From Klebsiella quasipneumoniae subsp. quasipneumoniae (GTDB lineage: Bacteria > Pseudomonadota > Gammaproteobacteria > Enterobacterales > Enterobacteriaceae), in the NCBI RefSeq assembly GCF_020525925.1, contig NZ_CP084876.1, forward strand, positions 1,054,001 to 1,118,000: a stretch of DNA of 64,000 bases, written 5' to 3'. The notes under the pieces were generated by a model that saw only the letters and a list, made by a program, of their open reading frames with translations, ran no database searches and was not told the DNA's origin. Shown in pieces: positions 49,161-58,522 of the stretch; positions within the stretch are counted from its first letter, which is position 1, and each line of letters begins with the position of its first letter. The translations under genes and the position numbers were made by a program.

Positions 49161-50603
49161 TCAGGCGTGGGTTGCCTGGGCCTGGGCCTGGCGCGCTCGG
49201 GCGTCGGCGGCGGCCTGTTCAACGGGAATATCTTCAAAGCCGAGGATCAGCGTCAGGGCAAACGACAGCACTACCGACAGCGCCATCACGCCAAACACCC
49301 AGACGATGGTCATTGGATTGGCTGGATCGAAAAACTGCACGCTGGTGAACAGCCCCGGCGCCGCCATCGAGTGGCTGGCCAGTCCGGCGATGCCCGCCAC
49401 CGCGCCGCAGATAAAGCCGCTGATTAAGCTGGCGATCAGCGGGCGTTTCAGGCGCACCGCCACGCCGTACAGCGCCGGTTCGGAAATACCGGCCAGAATC
49501 GCCGATGCCGCGGCGGCCAGCGCCGTCTGGCGCAATTCCGGGTTTTTCGTTTTCCACGCCACCGCCAGCGACGAGCCGCCGAGCGACAGGTTGGCGCCGA
49601 TCTCCGACGGCATTACCATGCCCTCTTTGCCGGTTTCGGCGATGGTCTGAATGATGGTCGGCGTAAAGACCCGGTGCATGCCGGTCATCACCAGCAGCGG
49701 CCACAGCCCGCCCATAATCGCCACCGACAGCCAGCCGAGATAGCTGTGGATCGTATAGACCAGTGCGGAAATGGCGCTGCCGATCCAGATGCCGAGCGGG
49801 CCAATCAGCAGGATCGCCAGCGGGGCGGCGATCAGCACGATCAGCATCGGCTTAAGGAAGTTTTTCGTCACCGCCGGGGTAATGCGATCCACCCAGCGTT
49901 CGATATACGACAGACACCAGGTCATCACCAGCGCCGGGATCACCGTGTAGGTGTATTTCACCGCGGTCACCGGAATAAGGGCAAATTCGACGTGTTCGCC
50001 CTGGGCGGCTTTGGCCATTAATTCGATAAACCCGGGATGCACCAGCACCCCGGCGATAGCGATGGCCAGCGACATATTGGTTTTGAATTTCACCGCCGCG
50101 GAGGCGGCCACCATCAGCGGCAGGAAGAAAAACGCGCCGTCGCCGATAAGCGTCAGGAGGGTCAGCGTCGGCGAGCCTTTCGGCAACGCGCCGCTCATCT
50201 CAAGGATCATCGCCAGCAGCTTGACCATCGATCCGCCGATAATCGCCGGGATCAGCGGCGACATGGTGCCGATCAGCGCGTCGAGGATCCCGGCGCCGAT
50301 GCGTTTCAGGGTGACCGGCGCTTTGCCCTGCGGCTCGACCGGGCGCAGGTCGCCAGGCAGCAGATTCACTACCTCGCGATAGGCCTGAGAGACCGTGTTG
50401 CCGATGATCACCTGGCACTGATTATCGCTGCGCACGACGCCGAGCACCCCGGTCAGGCCTTTCAGGGTAGGGCTATCGACCTGTTCGTTGTCTTTGACCA
50501 CGAAGCGCAGACGCGTCATGCAGTGGGTCACGGCGACGACGTTATCGACTCCGCCTAATGCCGCGACTATCTGTTGCGCCAGGGCTGCATAATTTTTCGA
50601 CAT
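49161..50603 (-). CDS. ascF: PTS beta-glucoside transporter EIIBC AscF
   Basis: A 480-residue PTS permease: N-terminal IIB domain with phosphorylation Cys in THCMTRLRFVV (about residue 27), then a IIC domain with about ten helices (IGGSMVKLLAMILEMSG; GISEPALYGVAVRLKRP). There is no IIA domain, so it must borrow a glucose-type IIA. Divergent from ascG. Confidence 0.95.
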   Translation of the reverse strand: MSKNYAALAQQIVAALGGVDNVVAVTHCMTRLRFVVKDNEQVDSPTLKGLTGVLGVVRSDNQCQVIIGNTVSQAYREVVNLLPGDLRPVEPQGKAPVTLKRIGAGILDALIGTMSPLIPAIIGGSMVKLLAMILEMSGALPKGSPTLTLLTLIGDGAFFFLPLMVAASAAVKFKTNMSLAIAIAGVLVHPGFIELMAKAAQGEHVEFALIPVTAVKYTYTVIPALVMTWCLSYIERWVDRITPAVTKNFLKPMLIVLIAAPLAILLIGPLGIWIGSAISALVYTIHSYLGWLSVAIMGGLWPLLVMTGMHRVFTPTIIQTIAETGKEGMVMPSEIGANLSLGGSSLAVAWKTKNPELRQTALAAAASAILAGISEPALYGVAVRLKRPLIASLISGFICGAVAGIAGLASHSMAAPGLFTSVQFFDPANPMTIVWVFGVMALSVVLSFALTLILGFEDIPVEQAAADARARQAQAQATHA

Positions 50604-50678
50604 CGGATTTTATCCTGTTTATCAATAGGGTACTGATCTGTTACCGCGCCGCATCGTCGGGCGATACCATGCTTTATA

Positions 50679-50692
50679 GGAAACCGGTTCCA
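50679..50692. promoter_or_regulatory. AscG operator candidate
   Basis: GGAAACCGGTTCCA centres on the palindrome AACCGGTT, resembling LacI/GalR-family operators and the E. coli AscG site TGAAACCGGTTTCA. It lies 76 bp from ascF in the divergent gap. Confidence 0.6.
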
Positions 50693-50751
50693 CAAAATCA
50701 TGGTGAGTTTCATTTGATTGCACAAGAAATAAAAAAAGATGATCTCATTTT

Positions 50752-50767
50752 TGTGATTTTGATCGCG
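50752..50767. promoter_or_regulatory. Weak CRP-like site in ascF-ascG gap
   Basis: TGTGATTTTGATCGCG keeps the TGTGA half and spacing of a CRP site; the second half is degenerate. A CRP role fits a beta-glucoside operon. The rest of the 265-bp gap shows no clear -35/-10 pair. Confidence 0.35.
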
Positions 50768-50868
50768 AAGCGTCGCGGCGAGCAGGATCGCGGTGGTGAG
50801 CAGGGGGTGCTGTAAAAGCCAGAAACGTGCAGTACACTGCCTGCAACTTTTGCAACAGGAAGAATCAC

Positions 50869-51882
50869 ATGGCAACGATGCTGGAGGTCGCAAAGCGCGC
50901 GGGGGTATCGAAGGCGACCGTGTCGCGGGTGCTGTCGGGCAACGGCTATGTCAGCCAGGAGACCAAAGACCGGGTGTTTAAGGCGGTGGCGGAGAGCGGC
51001 TACCGACCGAATCTGCTGGCGCGCAACCTGGCGACCAAAACCACGCAAACCCTTGGCCTGGTGGTGACCAACACCCTCTACCACGGCGTCTATTTCAGCG
51101 AGCTGCTGTACCACGTGGCGCGGATGACGGAGGATAAAGGGCGGCAGCTGATCCTCGCCGATGGCAAGCACAGCGCGCAAGAGGAGCGGGAAGCGATCCA
51201 GTATCTGCTGGATCTGCGCTGCGATGCGATCATCATCTACCCGCGCTTTCTCACCGTCGACGAGATGGACGAGATCGTTGAGAACCACTCGCAGCCGATC
51301 ATGGTGCTGAACCGCCGGCTGCGCCGCCACGCCAGCCACTGTGTCTGGTCCGATCAAAAAGCGTCGGCGATGCGGGTGGTGGAGCGGCTGATTGCCCTGG
51401 GTCACCGAGATATCGCCTTTATTACCGGCTCCCTTGACTCGCCCACCGGCGTCGAGCGCCTTGCCGGCTATAAAGACGCGCTGGCTGGCCACGGCATTCC
51501 CCTCAACGAGGCGCTCATCGCCGAAGGGCGCTGGACGCCGGAAACCGGCGCGGCGGCGGTGGAGAGCCTGCGTCAGCGCGGGGTGACCTACAGCGCGCTG
51601 GTGGCGAGCAATGACGATATGGCCATCGGGGCGATGAAGCAGCTTCACCAGCTGGGCGTTAAGGTGCCGGAGCAGGTCTCGGTGGTGGGGTTTGACGATA
51701 TTGTGCTGGCGCCGTACATGGTGCCGTCGCTCGCCAGCGTCCGGGTGCCGGTGACGGAGATGATTAAAGAGAGCATTAATCGCCTGATATTTATGCTCGA
51801 TGGCGGGGAATTCAATGTTCAGCAGAGTTTCCCCGGGGCGCTGATCGAGCGTGAGTCGCTGGTGTCAGGTCCCTGCGCCTGA
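50869..51882 (+). CDS. ascG: LacI-family repressor AscG
   Basis: A 337-residue LacI/GalR regulator. The HTH is MLEVAKRAGVSKATVSRVLS; the sugar-binding domain has FDDIVLAPYMVPSLASVRVP. Very like E. coli AscG throughout. Start chosen at MATMLEVAK after aggaagaatcac. Confidence 0.95.
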   Translation: MATMLEVAKRAGVSKATVSRVLSGNGYVSQETKDRVFKAVAESGYRPNLLARNLATKTTQTLGLVVTNTLYHGVYFSELLYHVARMTEDKGRQLILADGKHSAQEEREAIQYLLDLRCDAIIIYPRFLTVDEMDEIVENHSQPIMVLNRRLRRHASHCVWSDQKASAMRVVERLIALGHRDIAFITGSLDSPTGVERLAGYKDALAGHGIPLNEALIAEGRWTPETGAAAVESLRQRGVTYSALVASNDDMAIGAMKQLHQLGVKVPEQVSVVGFDDIVLAPYMVPSLASVRVPVTEMIKESINRLIFMLDGGEFNVQQSFPGALIERESLVSGPCA

Positions 51883-51892
51883 CGTCGTCAGC

Positions 51893-51918
51893 TGTCATCG
51901 TCACTACTGACGATGACA
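51893..51918. promoter_or_regulatory. Inverted repeat, probable FhlA upstream site for hydN-hypF
   Basis: Perfect 11-bp arms TGTCATCGTCA / TGACGATGACA with a 4-bp spacer, directly after ascG. It has no T tract, so it is a poor terminator. It shares CTGTCATCG with the hyp-hyc repeat and lies about 46 bp before a sigma-54 promoter. Confidence 0.6.
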
Positions 51919-51963
51919 GCGCGCTAACCATTAAATTTTACTTATTATCAATAAGATAAAAAC

Positions 51964-51979
51964 TGGAACGTATTATGCA
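51964..51979 (+). promoter_or_regulatory. Sigma-54 promoter of hydN-hypF
   Basis: TGGAACGTATTATGCA keeps the GG and GC doublets at the right spacing (TGG-N9/10-TGC). It lies 38 bp before hydN; the E. coli hydN-hypF operon is also sigma-54/FhlA dependent. Confidence 0.75.
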
Positions 51980-52017
51980 TACTCCGGCGCCTAACCCTCT
52001 TACTGCTGGAGAAATGG

Positions 52018-52545
52018 ATGAACCGTTTCATTATTGCCGATGCGAGCAAATGCATCGGCTGTCGCACTTGCGAAGTAGCCTGCGTGGTCTCCCATCAGGA
52101 ACATCAGGACTGCGCCTCCCTGACGCCGCACACCTTTCAGCCGCGTATTCACGTCATCAAAGGGGTCAATGTCTCCACGGCCACCGCCTGCCGTCAGTGT
52201 GAGGACGCCCCGTGCGCCAACGTCTGCCCGAACGGCGCCATCAGCCGCGATAAAGGCTTTGTTCATGTGATGCAGGAGCGCTGCATCGGCTGCAAAACCT
52301 GCGTCGTCGCCTGCCCGTACGGGGCGATGGAGGTAGTGGTGCGGCCGGTGATCCGCCATAGCGGCGCCGGACTGAACGTCGTGGCGGAAAAAGCCGAAGC
52401 CAACAAGTGCGATCTCTGCTTCCACCGCGACAGCGGCCCGGCCTGCATGGAGGTCTGCCCGACGCACGCCCTGGTCTGCGTAGACCGCAACAAGCTGGAG
52501 CAGATGAACCAGGAAAAACGTCGCCGCACGGCGCTGGCCTGGTAA
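52018..52545 (+). CDS. hydN: 4Fe-4S electron-transfer protein HydN
   Basis: A 175-residue HycB paralogue with four cysteine clusters ([55 protein letters not shown]). It links to formate dehydrogenase H activity. The ATG follows ggagaaatgg. Confidence 0.95.
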   Translation: MNRFIIADASKCIGCRTCEVACVVSHQEHQDCASLTPHTFQPRIHVIKGVNVSTATACRQCEDAPCANVCPNGAISRDKGFVHVMQERCIGCKTCVVACPYGAMEVVVRPVIRHSGAGLNVVAEKAEANKCDLCFHRDSGPACMEVCPTHALVCVDRNKLEQMNQEKRRRTALAW

Positions 52546-52553
52546 GCTCAGGC

Positions 52554-54788
52554 ATGAACGGGGTGCAAATCCGCATTCGCGGTAAAGTGCAGGGGGTGGG
52601 GTTCCGCCCCTTTGTCTGGCAGCTGGCTCAGGGGCAGGCGCGCTGCGGCGATGTCTGTAACGACGGCGACGGCGTGCTGGTGCGGCTGGCCGGGGACGAT
52701 GTTGGTTTTACTGCCGCCCTCGCTGCCCACTGCCCGCCGCTGGCGCGGATCGACAGCCTCGTCTGCGCCCCTTATCGCTGGGCGGCTCCGCCGCAGGATT
52801 TCACCATCCGCGAGAGCGGGGCGGGACGGATGCGCACCCAGATCGTGCCCGATGCCGCGACCTGCCCGGCGTGCCTCGCGGAGATGAATGATCCCCGGGC
52901 GCGCCGCTACCGCTACCCCTTTATCAACTGCACCCACTGCGGGCCGCGGTTAACCATTATTCGCGCGATGCCTTACGACCGGCCATTTACCGCGATGGCG
53001 CCGTTTCCGCTCTGTCCGCCCTGCGAGGCGGAATACCGCGATCCTGCCGATCGCCGGTTTCACGCCCAGCCGGTGGCCTGCCCCGACTGCGGGCCGCGAC
53101 TGGAATGGCGGGCGCAAGGGGAAACGCTGGACGGCGAGGCGGCGCTGCAGTCGGCTATCGCCCGGCTGGCGGCGGGCGACATCGTGGCGATAAAAGGCGT
53201 CGGCGGCTTTCATCTGGCCTGCGACGCCGGCAACCCCGCTGCCGTTGCCACACTGCGGGCGAGGAAACACCGTCCGGCGAAACCGCTGGCGGTGATGCTG
53301 CCCTCTGCGGCGGGGTTACCTGCCGACGCCGCGGCGCTGATGGGCTCCCCGGCGGCGCCCATCGTACTGATTAGCAAAGCGCAGGTCTCCGGCCTGTGCG
53401 ACGAGATTGCGCCAGGGCTTGCGGAAGTTGGGGTGATGCTGCCGTCTAATCCGCTGCAGCATTTGCTTCTGCAGGCGCTGGCGCGCCCTATCGTGATGAC
53501 CTCCGGCAACCTTAGCGGCCGCCCGCCGGCGTTAAGTAATACTCAGGCGCTCAACGACTTAGTCGACATCGCCGACGGCTTTTTGCTCCATAACCGCGAC
53601 ATCGTGCAGCGGATGGATGATTCGCTGGTGCGCTCGAGCGGAGAAATGCTGCGCCGCGCCCGGGGCTATGTCCCGGATGCGCTGCCGCTGCCGCCGGGTC
53701 TGGAGAAGGTTCCGCCGCTGCTGGCGCTGGGCGCGGACATGAAAAACACCTTCTGCCTGGCGCGCGGGGGCGAAGCGGTTCTCAGCCAGCACTTTGGCGA
53801 TCTTGGCGAGGAGGGCGTCGAGCAGCAGTGGCGCAGCGCGCTACAGCTGATGCAGAACATCTACGCCTTTATGCCGCAGCGGGTAGTGGTTGACGCCCAT
53901 CCCGGCTATCGCTCGACGCAGTGGGCGGCGACTCTGCCGCTGCCGGTAGAGACAGTGCTACATCACCATGCTCACGCTGCGGCGTGCCTGGCGGAGCACC
54001 GCTGGCCGCTCGACGGCGGAGACGTCATCGCCCTGATCCTCGACGGAATCGGCATGGGGGAGAACGGCGCGCTATGGGGCGGGGAGTGCCTGCAAGTTAA
54101 CTATCGCCAGTGCGAACATCTCGGCGGGCTGCCGGCCGTCGCGCTGCCGGGAGGCGACCTGGCGGCGCGTCAGCCGTGGCGTAATCTGCTGGCTCAGTGC
54201 CTGGCCTTTATCCCCGACTGGCAGGATTACCCGCAGACCGGTACGCTGCGCCAGCGCAACTGGCCGCTGCTGGCGCAGGCCATCGATCGCGGCATTAACG
54301 CGCCGCGCGCCTCGTCCTGCGGACGGCTGTTTGATGCCGTCGCCTGCGCGCTGGACTGCGCCCCGGAGAGCCTGAGCTATGAGGGCGAGGCGGCCTGTCG
54401 GCTGGAGGCGCTGGCCGCCAGCTGCTCCGGCGTCTGCCATCCGGTCACGCTGCCGTGGCGCGGCAATGCGCTGGACTTAGCCACCTTCTGGCGACAGTGG
54501 CTGCGCTGGCAGGCGACCCCGGCGCAAAAAGCCTGGGCATTCCATGACGCCCTGGCCAGCGGACTGGCGGCGATGGCCCGCGACTGCGCCATCGCCCGCG
54601 GCATCGACACGATGGTCTGCAGCGGCGGAGTGCTGCATAACCGCCTGCTGGCGGCGCGATTGACCTTTTATCTGGCGGATTTTACTCTGCTGTTTGCGCA
54701 GCAGTTGCCGGCCGGCGACGGCGCAATCGCCTATGGTCAGGCGGTGATCGCCGCCGCCCGCGGACAGGCTCAAGGAACACAACAATGA
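52554..54788 (+). CDS. hypF: Carbamoyltransferase HypF
   Basis: A 744-residue enzyme that carbamoylates HypE for cyanide-ligand synthesis. Domains: acylphosphatase ([18 protein letters not shown], residues about 8-25), two zinc fingers ([11 protein letters not shown]...[18 protein letters not shown]...CPDCGPR), YrdC-like domain, and Kae1-like domain with [13 protein letters not shown]. Start at [10 protein letters not shown]; the longer frame from 52407 is inside hydN. Its stop overlaps the nickel permease start. Confidence 0.97.
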   Translation: MNGVQIRIRGKVQGVGFRPFVWQLAQGQARCGDVCNDGDGVLVRLAGDDVGFTAALAAHCPPLARIDSLVCAPYRWAAPPQDFTIRESGAGRMRTQIVPDAATCPACLAEMNDPRARRYRYPFINCTHCGPRLTIIRAMPYDRPFTAMAPFPLCPPCEAEYRDPADRRFHAQPVACPDCGPRLEWRAQGETLDGEAALQSAIARLAAGDIVAIKGVGGFHLACDAGNPAAVATLRARKHRPAKPLAVMLPSAAGLPADAAALMGSPAAPIVLISKAQVSGLCDEIAPGLAEVGVMLPSNPLQHLLLQALARPIVMTSGNLSGRPPALSNTQALNDLVDIADGFLLHNRDIVQRMDDSLVRSSGEMLRRARGYVPDALPLPPGLEKVPPLLALGADMKNTFCLARGGEAVLSQHFGDLGEEGVEQQWRSALQLMQNIYAFMPQRVVVDAHPGYRSTQWAATLPLPVETVLHHHAHAAACLAEHRWPLDGGDVIALILDGIGMGENGALWGGECLQVNYRQCEHLGGLPAVALPGGDLAARQPWRNLLAQCLAFIPDWQDYPQTGTLRQRNWPLLAQAIDRGINAPRASSCGRLFDAVACALDCAPESLSYEGEAACRLEALAASCSGVCHPVTLPWRGNALDLATFWRQWLRWQATPAQKAWAFHDALASGLAAMARDCAIARGIDTMVCSGGVLHNRLLAARLTFYLADFTLLFAQQLPAGDGAIAYGQAVIAAARGQAQGTQQ

Positions 54789-55798
54789 TAATGACAGTTT
54801 TACGCCAGCAGCCGCGCGCTGCGGGACTGGTGCTGGGGTTGATCGCGGCGAACCTACTGGCCTGGAGCTGGGCGCTGCAGGCCTTTGGCGACAGCGGCGC
54901 GCTGATGGCCGCCAGCCTGCTGGCCTGGGGCTACGGCCTGCGCCACGCGGTGGATGCCGACCATATCGCGGCGATTGATAACGTCACCCGCAAGATGATG
55001 CAGCAGGGGCGGCGGCCTTTCGCCGTCGGGGCCTGGTTCTCGCTGGGCCACTCGTCGATTGTGGTGCTGGCCTCGGCGGCGATTGCCGCGACCGCCACGG
55101 CCTTCAGCGCGCAGATGAGCTGGCTGCACGACACCGGCAGCGTCATCGGCACCGCGGTGTCGGCGCTGTTTCTGCTGGCGATGGCCTTTATCAACCTGGT
55201 GATATTGCGCAGCGTCTGGCGCAGCTTTCGGGCGTGGAAGCGCGGTGAGCCGGTGAGCGATGAGATCGTCAGCGGCGGCGGGGTGATGAGCTGGCTGTTT
55301 GGCAAAACCTTTCGTCTGGTCAGCCGCAGCTGGCAGATGTACCTGGTCGGTTTCCTGTTCGGCCTCGGGTTTGATACCGCCACCGAAATCGGCGTGCTGG
55401 GCATCTCCGCCGCCGGCGCGTCGAGCGGGATTTCCGTCTGGTCGATTATGGTCTTCCCGGCGCTGTTCGCCAGCGGCATGGCGCTGGTGGACACCCTCGA
55501 TAACGTGCTGATGGTCGGCGCCTACGGCTGGGCGTTCAGCAAGCCGCAGCGCAAGCTTTACTACAACATGACCATCACCGGCACTTCGGTGGTGGTGGCG
55601 CTGTTTATCGGCGGCCTGGAAGCGCTGGGTCTGCTGAGGGATAAGTTTGCGCTCAGCGGCGGAGTATGGCGCTGGGTCGGGGTGTTAAACGACAACCTCG
55701 GCGACGCCGGGTTTGTGGTGGTCGGGCTGTTTGTCGCCTGTTGGGCGCTGTCGGTGCTCAACTATCGCTGGCGCGGCTACGATAATCTGGCGCGTTAG
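54785..55798 (+). CDS. NiCoT-family nickel/cobalt permease
   Basis: A 337-residue inner-membrane permease (HoxN/NixA type), about eight helices. The signature [13 protein letters not shown] (residues 54-66) in the second helix is the metal-selectivity motif, with LGHSSIVVL and [12 protein letters not shown] as further family signatures. It overlaps hypF by 4 bp, so it is translationally coupled to NiFe maturation. E. coli lacks it at this spot. Confidence 0.93.
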   Translation: MIMTVLRQQPRAAGLVLGLIAANLLAWSWALQAFGDSGALMAASLLAWGYGLRHAVDADHIAAIDNVTRKMMQQGRRPFAVGAWFSLGHSSIVVLASAAIAATATAFSAQMSWLHDTGSVIGTAVSALFLLAMAFINLVILRSVWRSFRAWKRGEPVSDEIVSGGGVMSWLFGKTFRLVSRSWQMYLVGFLFGLGFDTATEIGVLGISAAGASSGISVWSIMVFPALFASGMALVDTLDNVLMVGAYGWAFSKPQRKLYYNMTITGTSVVVALFIGGLEALGLLRDKFALSGGVWRWVGVLNDNLGDAGFVVVGLFVACWALSVLNYRWRGYDNLAR

Positions 55799-55810
55799 GT
55801 TCAGCATTTT

Positions 55811-55873
55811 CCCGGCTTGCGCTGCGCTAAGCCGGGCGACAACAACTGTCCGGCGGCGCTACGTGGGCCTGCG
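55811..55873. repeat. BIME after the nickel permease
   Basis: cccggcttgcgctgcgctaagccggg and gtccggcggcgctacgtgggcctgcg. Beyond it, 55920-56092 is markedly AT-rich and marks the left edge of the catabolic island. Confidence 0.6.
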
Positions 55874-56092
55874 TGGCGTATGCTGCCCGCACTGTTTTAC
55901 GCAGGCGCCTGCTGCTCGTGGTGAGGCATTGTATCGGTGTCGTTCAGGCTGATTTTTAACTTCTTGAAAACATATTAATTTCTGTTAGCCCCTCCCTTCC
56001 TCCGCTTTTAACGACCTTATACATCTGTGATTCACCTCTTATTTACATCATTTAAACCAATCGTTAACTGGATAAAAACACGGCAGCCTCGT

Positions 56093-56139
56093 TATAGTAG
56101 TTTTGTAAAATAAAACACTGTTGTACAGGGTAAAACAAA
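56093..56139 (+). promoter_or_regulatory. Island promoter/operator element, copy 1
   Basis: A 47-bp stretch ending 11 bp before the amidohydrolase ATG. It aligns without gaps to 60721-60767 at 33 of 47 positions, including identical TATAGT and GTAAAACAAA ends and a shared GTTGTA. GTTTTGT...ACAAAAC arms suggest a dimeric regulator, likely the IclR protein. A weak TAGTTT/17/TTGTAC pair could be the promoter. Confidence 0.55.
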
Positions 56140-56150
56140 ACGAGGTGTTC

Positions 56151-57206
56151 ATGGAGATCGTTACCGCGCCGCACCTTGCGGTCAGAAACGAGTGGCTTGC
56201 GTTACATCGTGAAGCGCCATTACAACCCGAGCTGCCCATCATTGATGCGCATCATCATCTTTGGGATCGGCAAACCGGCCGCTATCTCACCCATGAGTTC
56301 AGCGACGATATCCAGACCTCAGGGCATCGCGTTGTCTCATCGGTCTATGTGCAATGCCGCTCTATGTTGCGTCGCGACGGGCCGGAGACGCTTAAACCGC
56401 TTGGTGAAATCGAGTTTGCCAGCGGTATCGCCGCGATGTTCGCCAGCGGTCATTATGCAAACGCGCTCGGATGCGAAGCCATCATCGGCGGGCTCAGTTT
56501 ACTGGCGGGGGACGCGATGCAGCCTGCCATTGAGCGCGCGATAGCGTTATCCGGCGGGCGGCTGCGTGGGATGCGCAATCCGTTGGCCTGGCATCCCGAT
56601 CCGCGGGTAACCTCCAGCCCGGTTACGCCACCGGCAGGCCTGGCGCAGAGCGCTCCGTTCCGCCGGGGCGCTGCCTGTCTCGCGAGGCATGCATTGTCGC
56701 TCGATGTATGGGTTTACCACACGCAGCTGGAGGAGATTGCCGATCTGGCGCGGGAAATACCAACGTTACAGATTGTGATCGATCACTGCGGCGGGCCGGT
56801 CGGCGTTGGACCCTGTTCAGAACGGGATCCGGACATGTTTCAGCAGTGGCGAAACGGTATGCGACGTCTGGCGGAACTGCCGAACGTATGCGTAAAAATT
56901 AGCGGCTTTGGGATGACGGTCAGGGGATTTCACTTCGCAGCGGCAGAGACGCCGCCGGATTCGCAAATGCTGGCACAGGCATGGATGCCGTGGTTTGAGA
57001 CCATCGTTTCTCTTTTCGGTGCCGAACGCTGCATGTTCGCCAGCAACTTTCCCGTCGATAAAGGCATGTTCAGCTACGGCGTTTTCTGGAATGCCTGCAA
57101 ACGCCTGGCGCAACAGGCGTCCCCTGACGAACAGGCGCAGTTGTTCTGGCGTACCGCCGCAACCTGTTATCGGTTAACCTCTGTGGAGAATATCAATGAC
57201 CAGTAA
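56151..57206 (+). CDS. Amidohydrolase-family lactonase/hydrolase
   Basis: A 351-residue TIM-barrel metal hydrolase (amidohydrolase_2, LigI/PDC-hydrolase-like). HxH metal motif IIDAHHHLWD (His34, His36), a central His in VIDHCGGP, and a late ASNFPVDKGM segment are visible. Relatives open lactones such as 2-pyrone-4,6-dicarboxylate or sugar lactones. Ribosome site gaggt. Its stop overlaps the next gene. Substrate unknown. Confidence 0.82.
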   Translation: MEIVTAPHLAVRNEWLALHREAPLQPELPIIDAHHHLWDRQTGRYLTHEFSDDIQTSGHRVVSSVYVQCRSMLRRDGPETLKPLGEIEFASGIAAMFASGHYANALGCEAIIGGLSLLAGDAMQPAIERAIALSGGRLRGMRNPLAWHPDPRVTSSPVTPPAGLAQSAPFRRGAACLARHALSLDVWVYHTQLEEIADLAREIPTLQIVIDHCGGPVGVGPCSERDPDMFQQWRNGMRRLAELPNVCVKISGFGMTVRGFHFAAAETPPDSQMLAQAWMPWFETIVSLFGAERCMFASNFPVDKGMFSYGVFWNACKRLAQQASPDEQAQLFWRTAATCYRLTSVENINDQ

Positions 57207-58464
57207 AAGCGAGCTAAATCAATTTACTGCGACTAAAGCGACGCCTGACGCATTGCCACAACGCGTCGCTGAGAGGCGGACGCTGGCGCTGGGCGGCCTT
57301 GGCTGGACATTTGAAAGCTACGACTCCTTTCTGCTTTCATTGCTGTTGCCAGTGCTGGGCGTGGTGTTCGGTATTAATAAAGCCGAGCTTGGGCTGTTTA
57401 TCAGCGTCACGGCCGGGGGGCAGATTATTGGCGGGATCCTGTTTGGTTTTATCGCCGACAAAATTGGGCGTGTGAAAACGGCGCTGATCTGTATCACCAT
57501 CTATTCACTCTTTTCCGGCCTGTTAGCCTTTACGCACGATCAACAACATTTCGCGCTTTTACGTTTTTGCGGCGCGCTGGGTATGGGCGGAATGTGGACC
57601 TCGGGCGCGGCGCTGATTGCTGAAACCTGGCGACCTGAACGGCGCGCGCGCGGCGGCGCGCTGATGCAAATGGGCTTACCTGTTGGCGCGATTCTGGCTA
57701 TCAGCCTGACGGCAATCGTCAGCTCGGTTAACGGCGGCCTGGAGCAGGGTGCATGGCGCTATCTGTTTATGATCGGCGCGCTGCCGGTATTCATTATGAG
57801 TGTGGTCGCCTGGTTCACACCGGAATCGCAGGTTTGGCTTGCTCGTCAACAGGCGAAGGCGACGAGTCGTCAACCTGCCGTAAAGCTGGGTAAACAGAAT
57901 CTGCGAGGTCTGCTGTTGGCCTTTGTCTTTATCTTTTTTATTCAGTATCTGTTCTGGGGCGTATTTACCTGGACACCCACCTATCTGCGGGAAGTCAAAC
58001 ATCTGGATTTTTTGCACAGCCTGAAGTTTGTACTTGCGCTGCAGGCTGGAGCCATCGCGGGTTTTCTGGTGTTTTCGGTGCTGGCGGATAAGTGGGGACG
58101 CCGTCCGATGTTCCTGATTTATCTGTTAACCGGCGCCATTGCCGTCGCGCTGTACCTTGTGACCACGCAACCCTTCATTCTGATGGTGGCGATTTTCATG
58201 GCCGGTTTCGGGGTTAACGGTATTTTTGCGGGCTCGGGACCCTTCCTGGCGGAAATCATCGGAGACACCTCATCCCGGGGCTTCCTGATGGGGCTCGCCT
58301 ATAACGGAGGCCGTCTGGGCGGATTTATTGCGCCGTTACTGATTGGCGCTGTCGCCAACGCTGGCGGTTTCACCGCGGGACTGGCGACGACCGTGGTTGC
58401 TTTCCTTGCGGCGATGCTGGTGGTGTGGCGAGCGCCGGAAACCAGAGGCATCAAGCTAAAGTAA
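57196..58464 (+). CDS. MFS organic-acid:H+ symporter (SHS/AAHS type)
   Basis: A 422-residue 12-helix carrier. GWTFESYDSFLLSLLLPVLG at the first helix and FGFIADKIGRVKTALI as motif A suggest the aromatic-acid/lactate-type symporter groups. It overlaps the amidohydrolase by 11 bp. Confidence 0.85.
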   Translation: MTSKSELNQFTATKATPDALPQRVAERRTLALGGLGWTFESYDSFLLSLLLPVLGVVFGINKAELGLFISVTAGGQIIGGILFGFIADKIGRVKTALICITIYSLFSGLLAFTHDQQHFALLRFCGALGMGGMWTSGAALIAETWRPERRARGGALMQMGLPVGAILAISLTAIVSSVNGGLEQGAWRYLFMIGALPVFIMSVVAWFTPESQVWLARQQAKATSRQPAVKLGKQNLRGLLLAFVFIFFIQYLFWGVFTWTPTYLREVKHLDFLHSLKFVLALQAGAIAGFLVFSVLADKWGRRPMFLIYLLTGAIAVALYLVTTQPFILMVAIFMAGFGVNGIFAGSGPFLAEIIGDTSSRGFLMGLAYNGGRLGGFIAPLLIGAVANAGGFTAGLATTVVAFLAAMLVVWRAPETRGIKLK

Positions 58465-58522
58465 CTTATTTCATCTCTACATCGTTTTCCTGATAAACAT
58501 AATGAAACCCTGCGAGGAAACC

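Noticed and set aside
51893..51918. ascG intrinsic terminator
   Set aside because: The stem is perfect but is followed by gcgcta rather than a T tract, and the sequence recurs in the hyp-hyc control region, so an activator site is the better reading.
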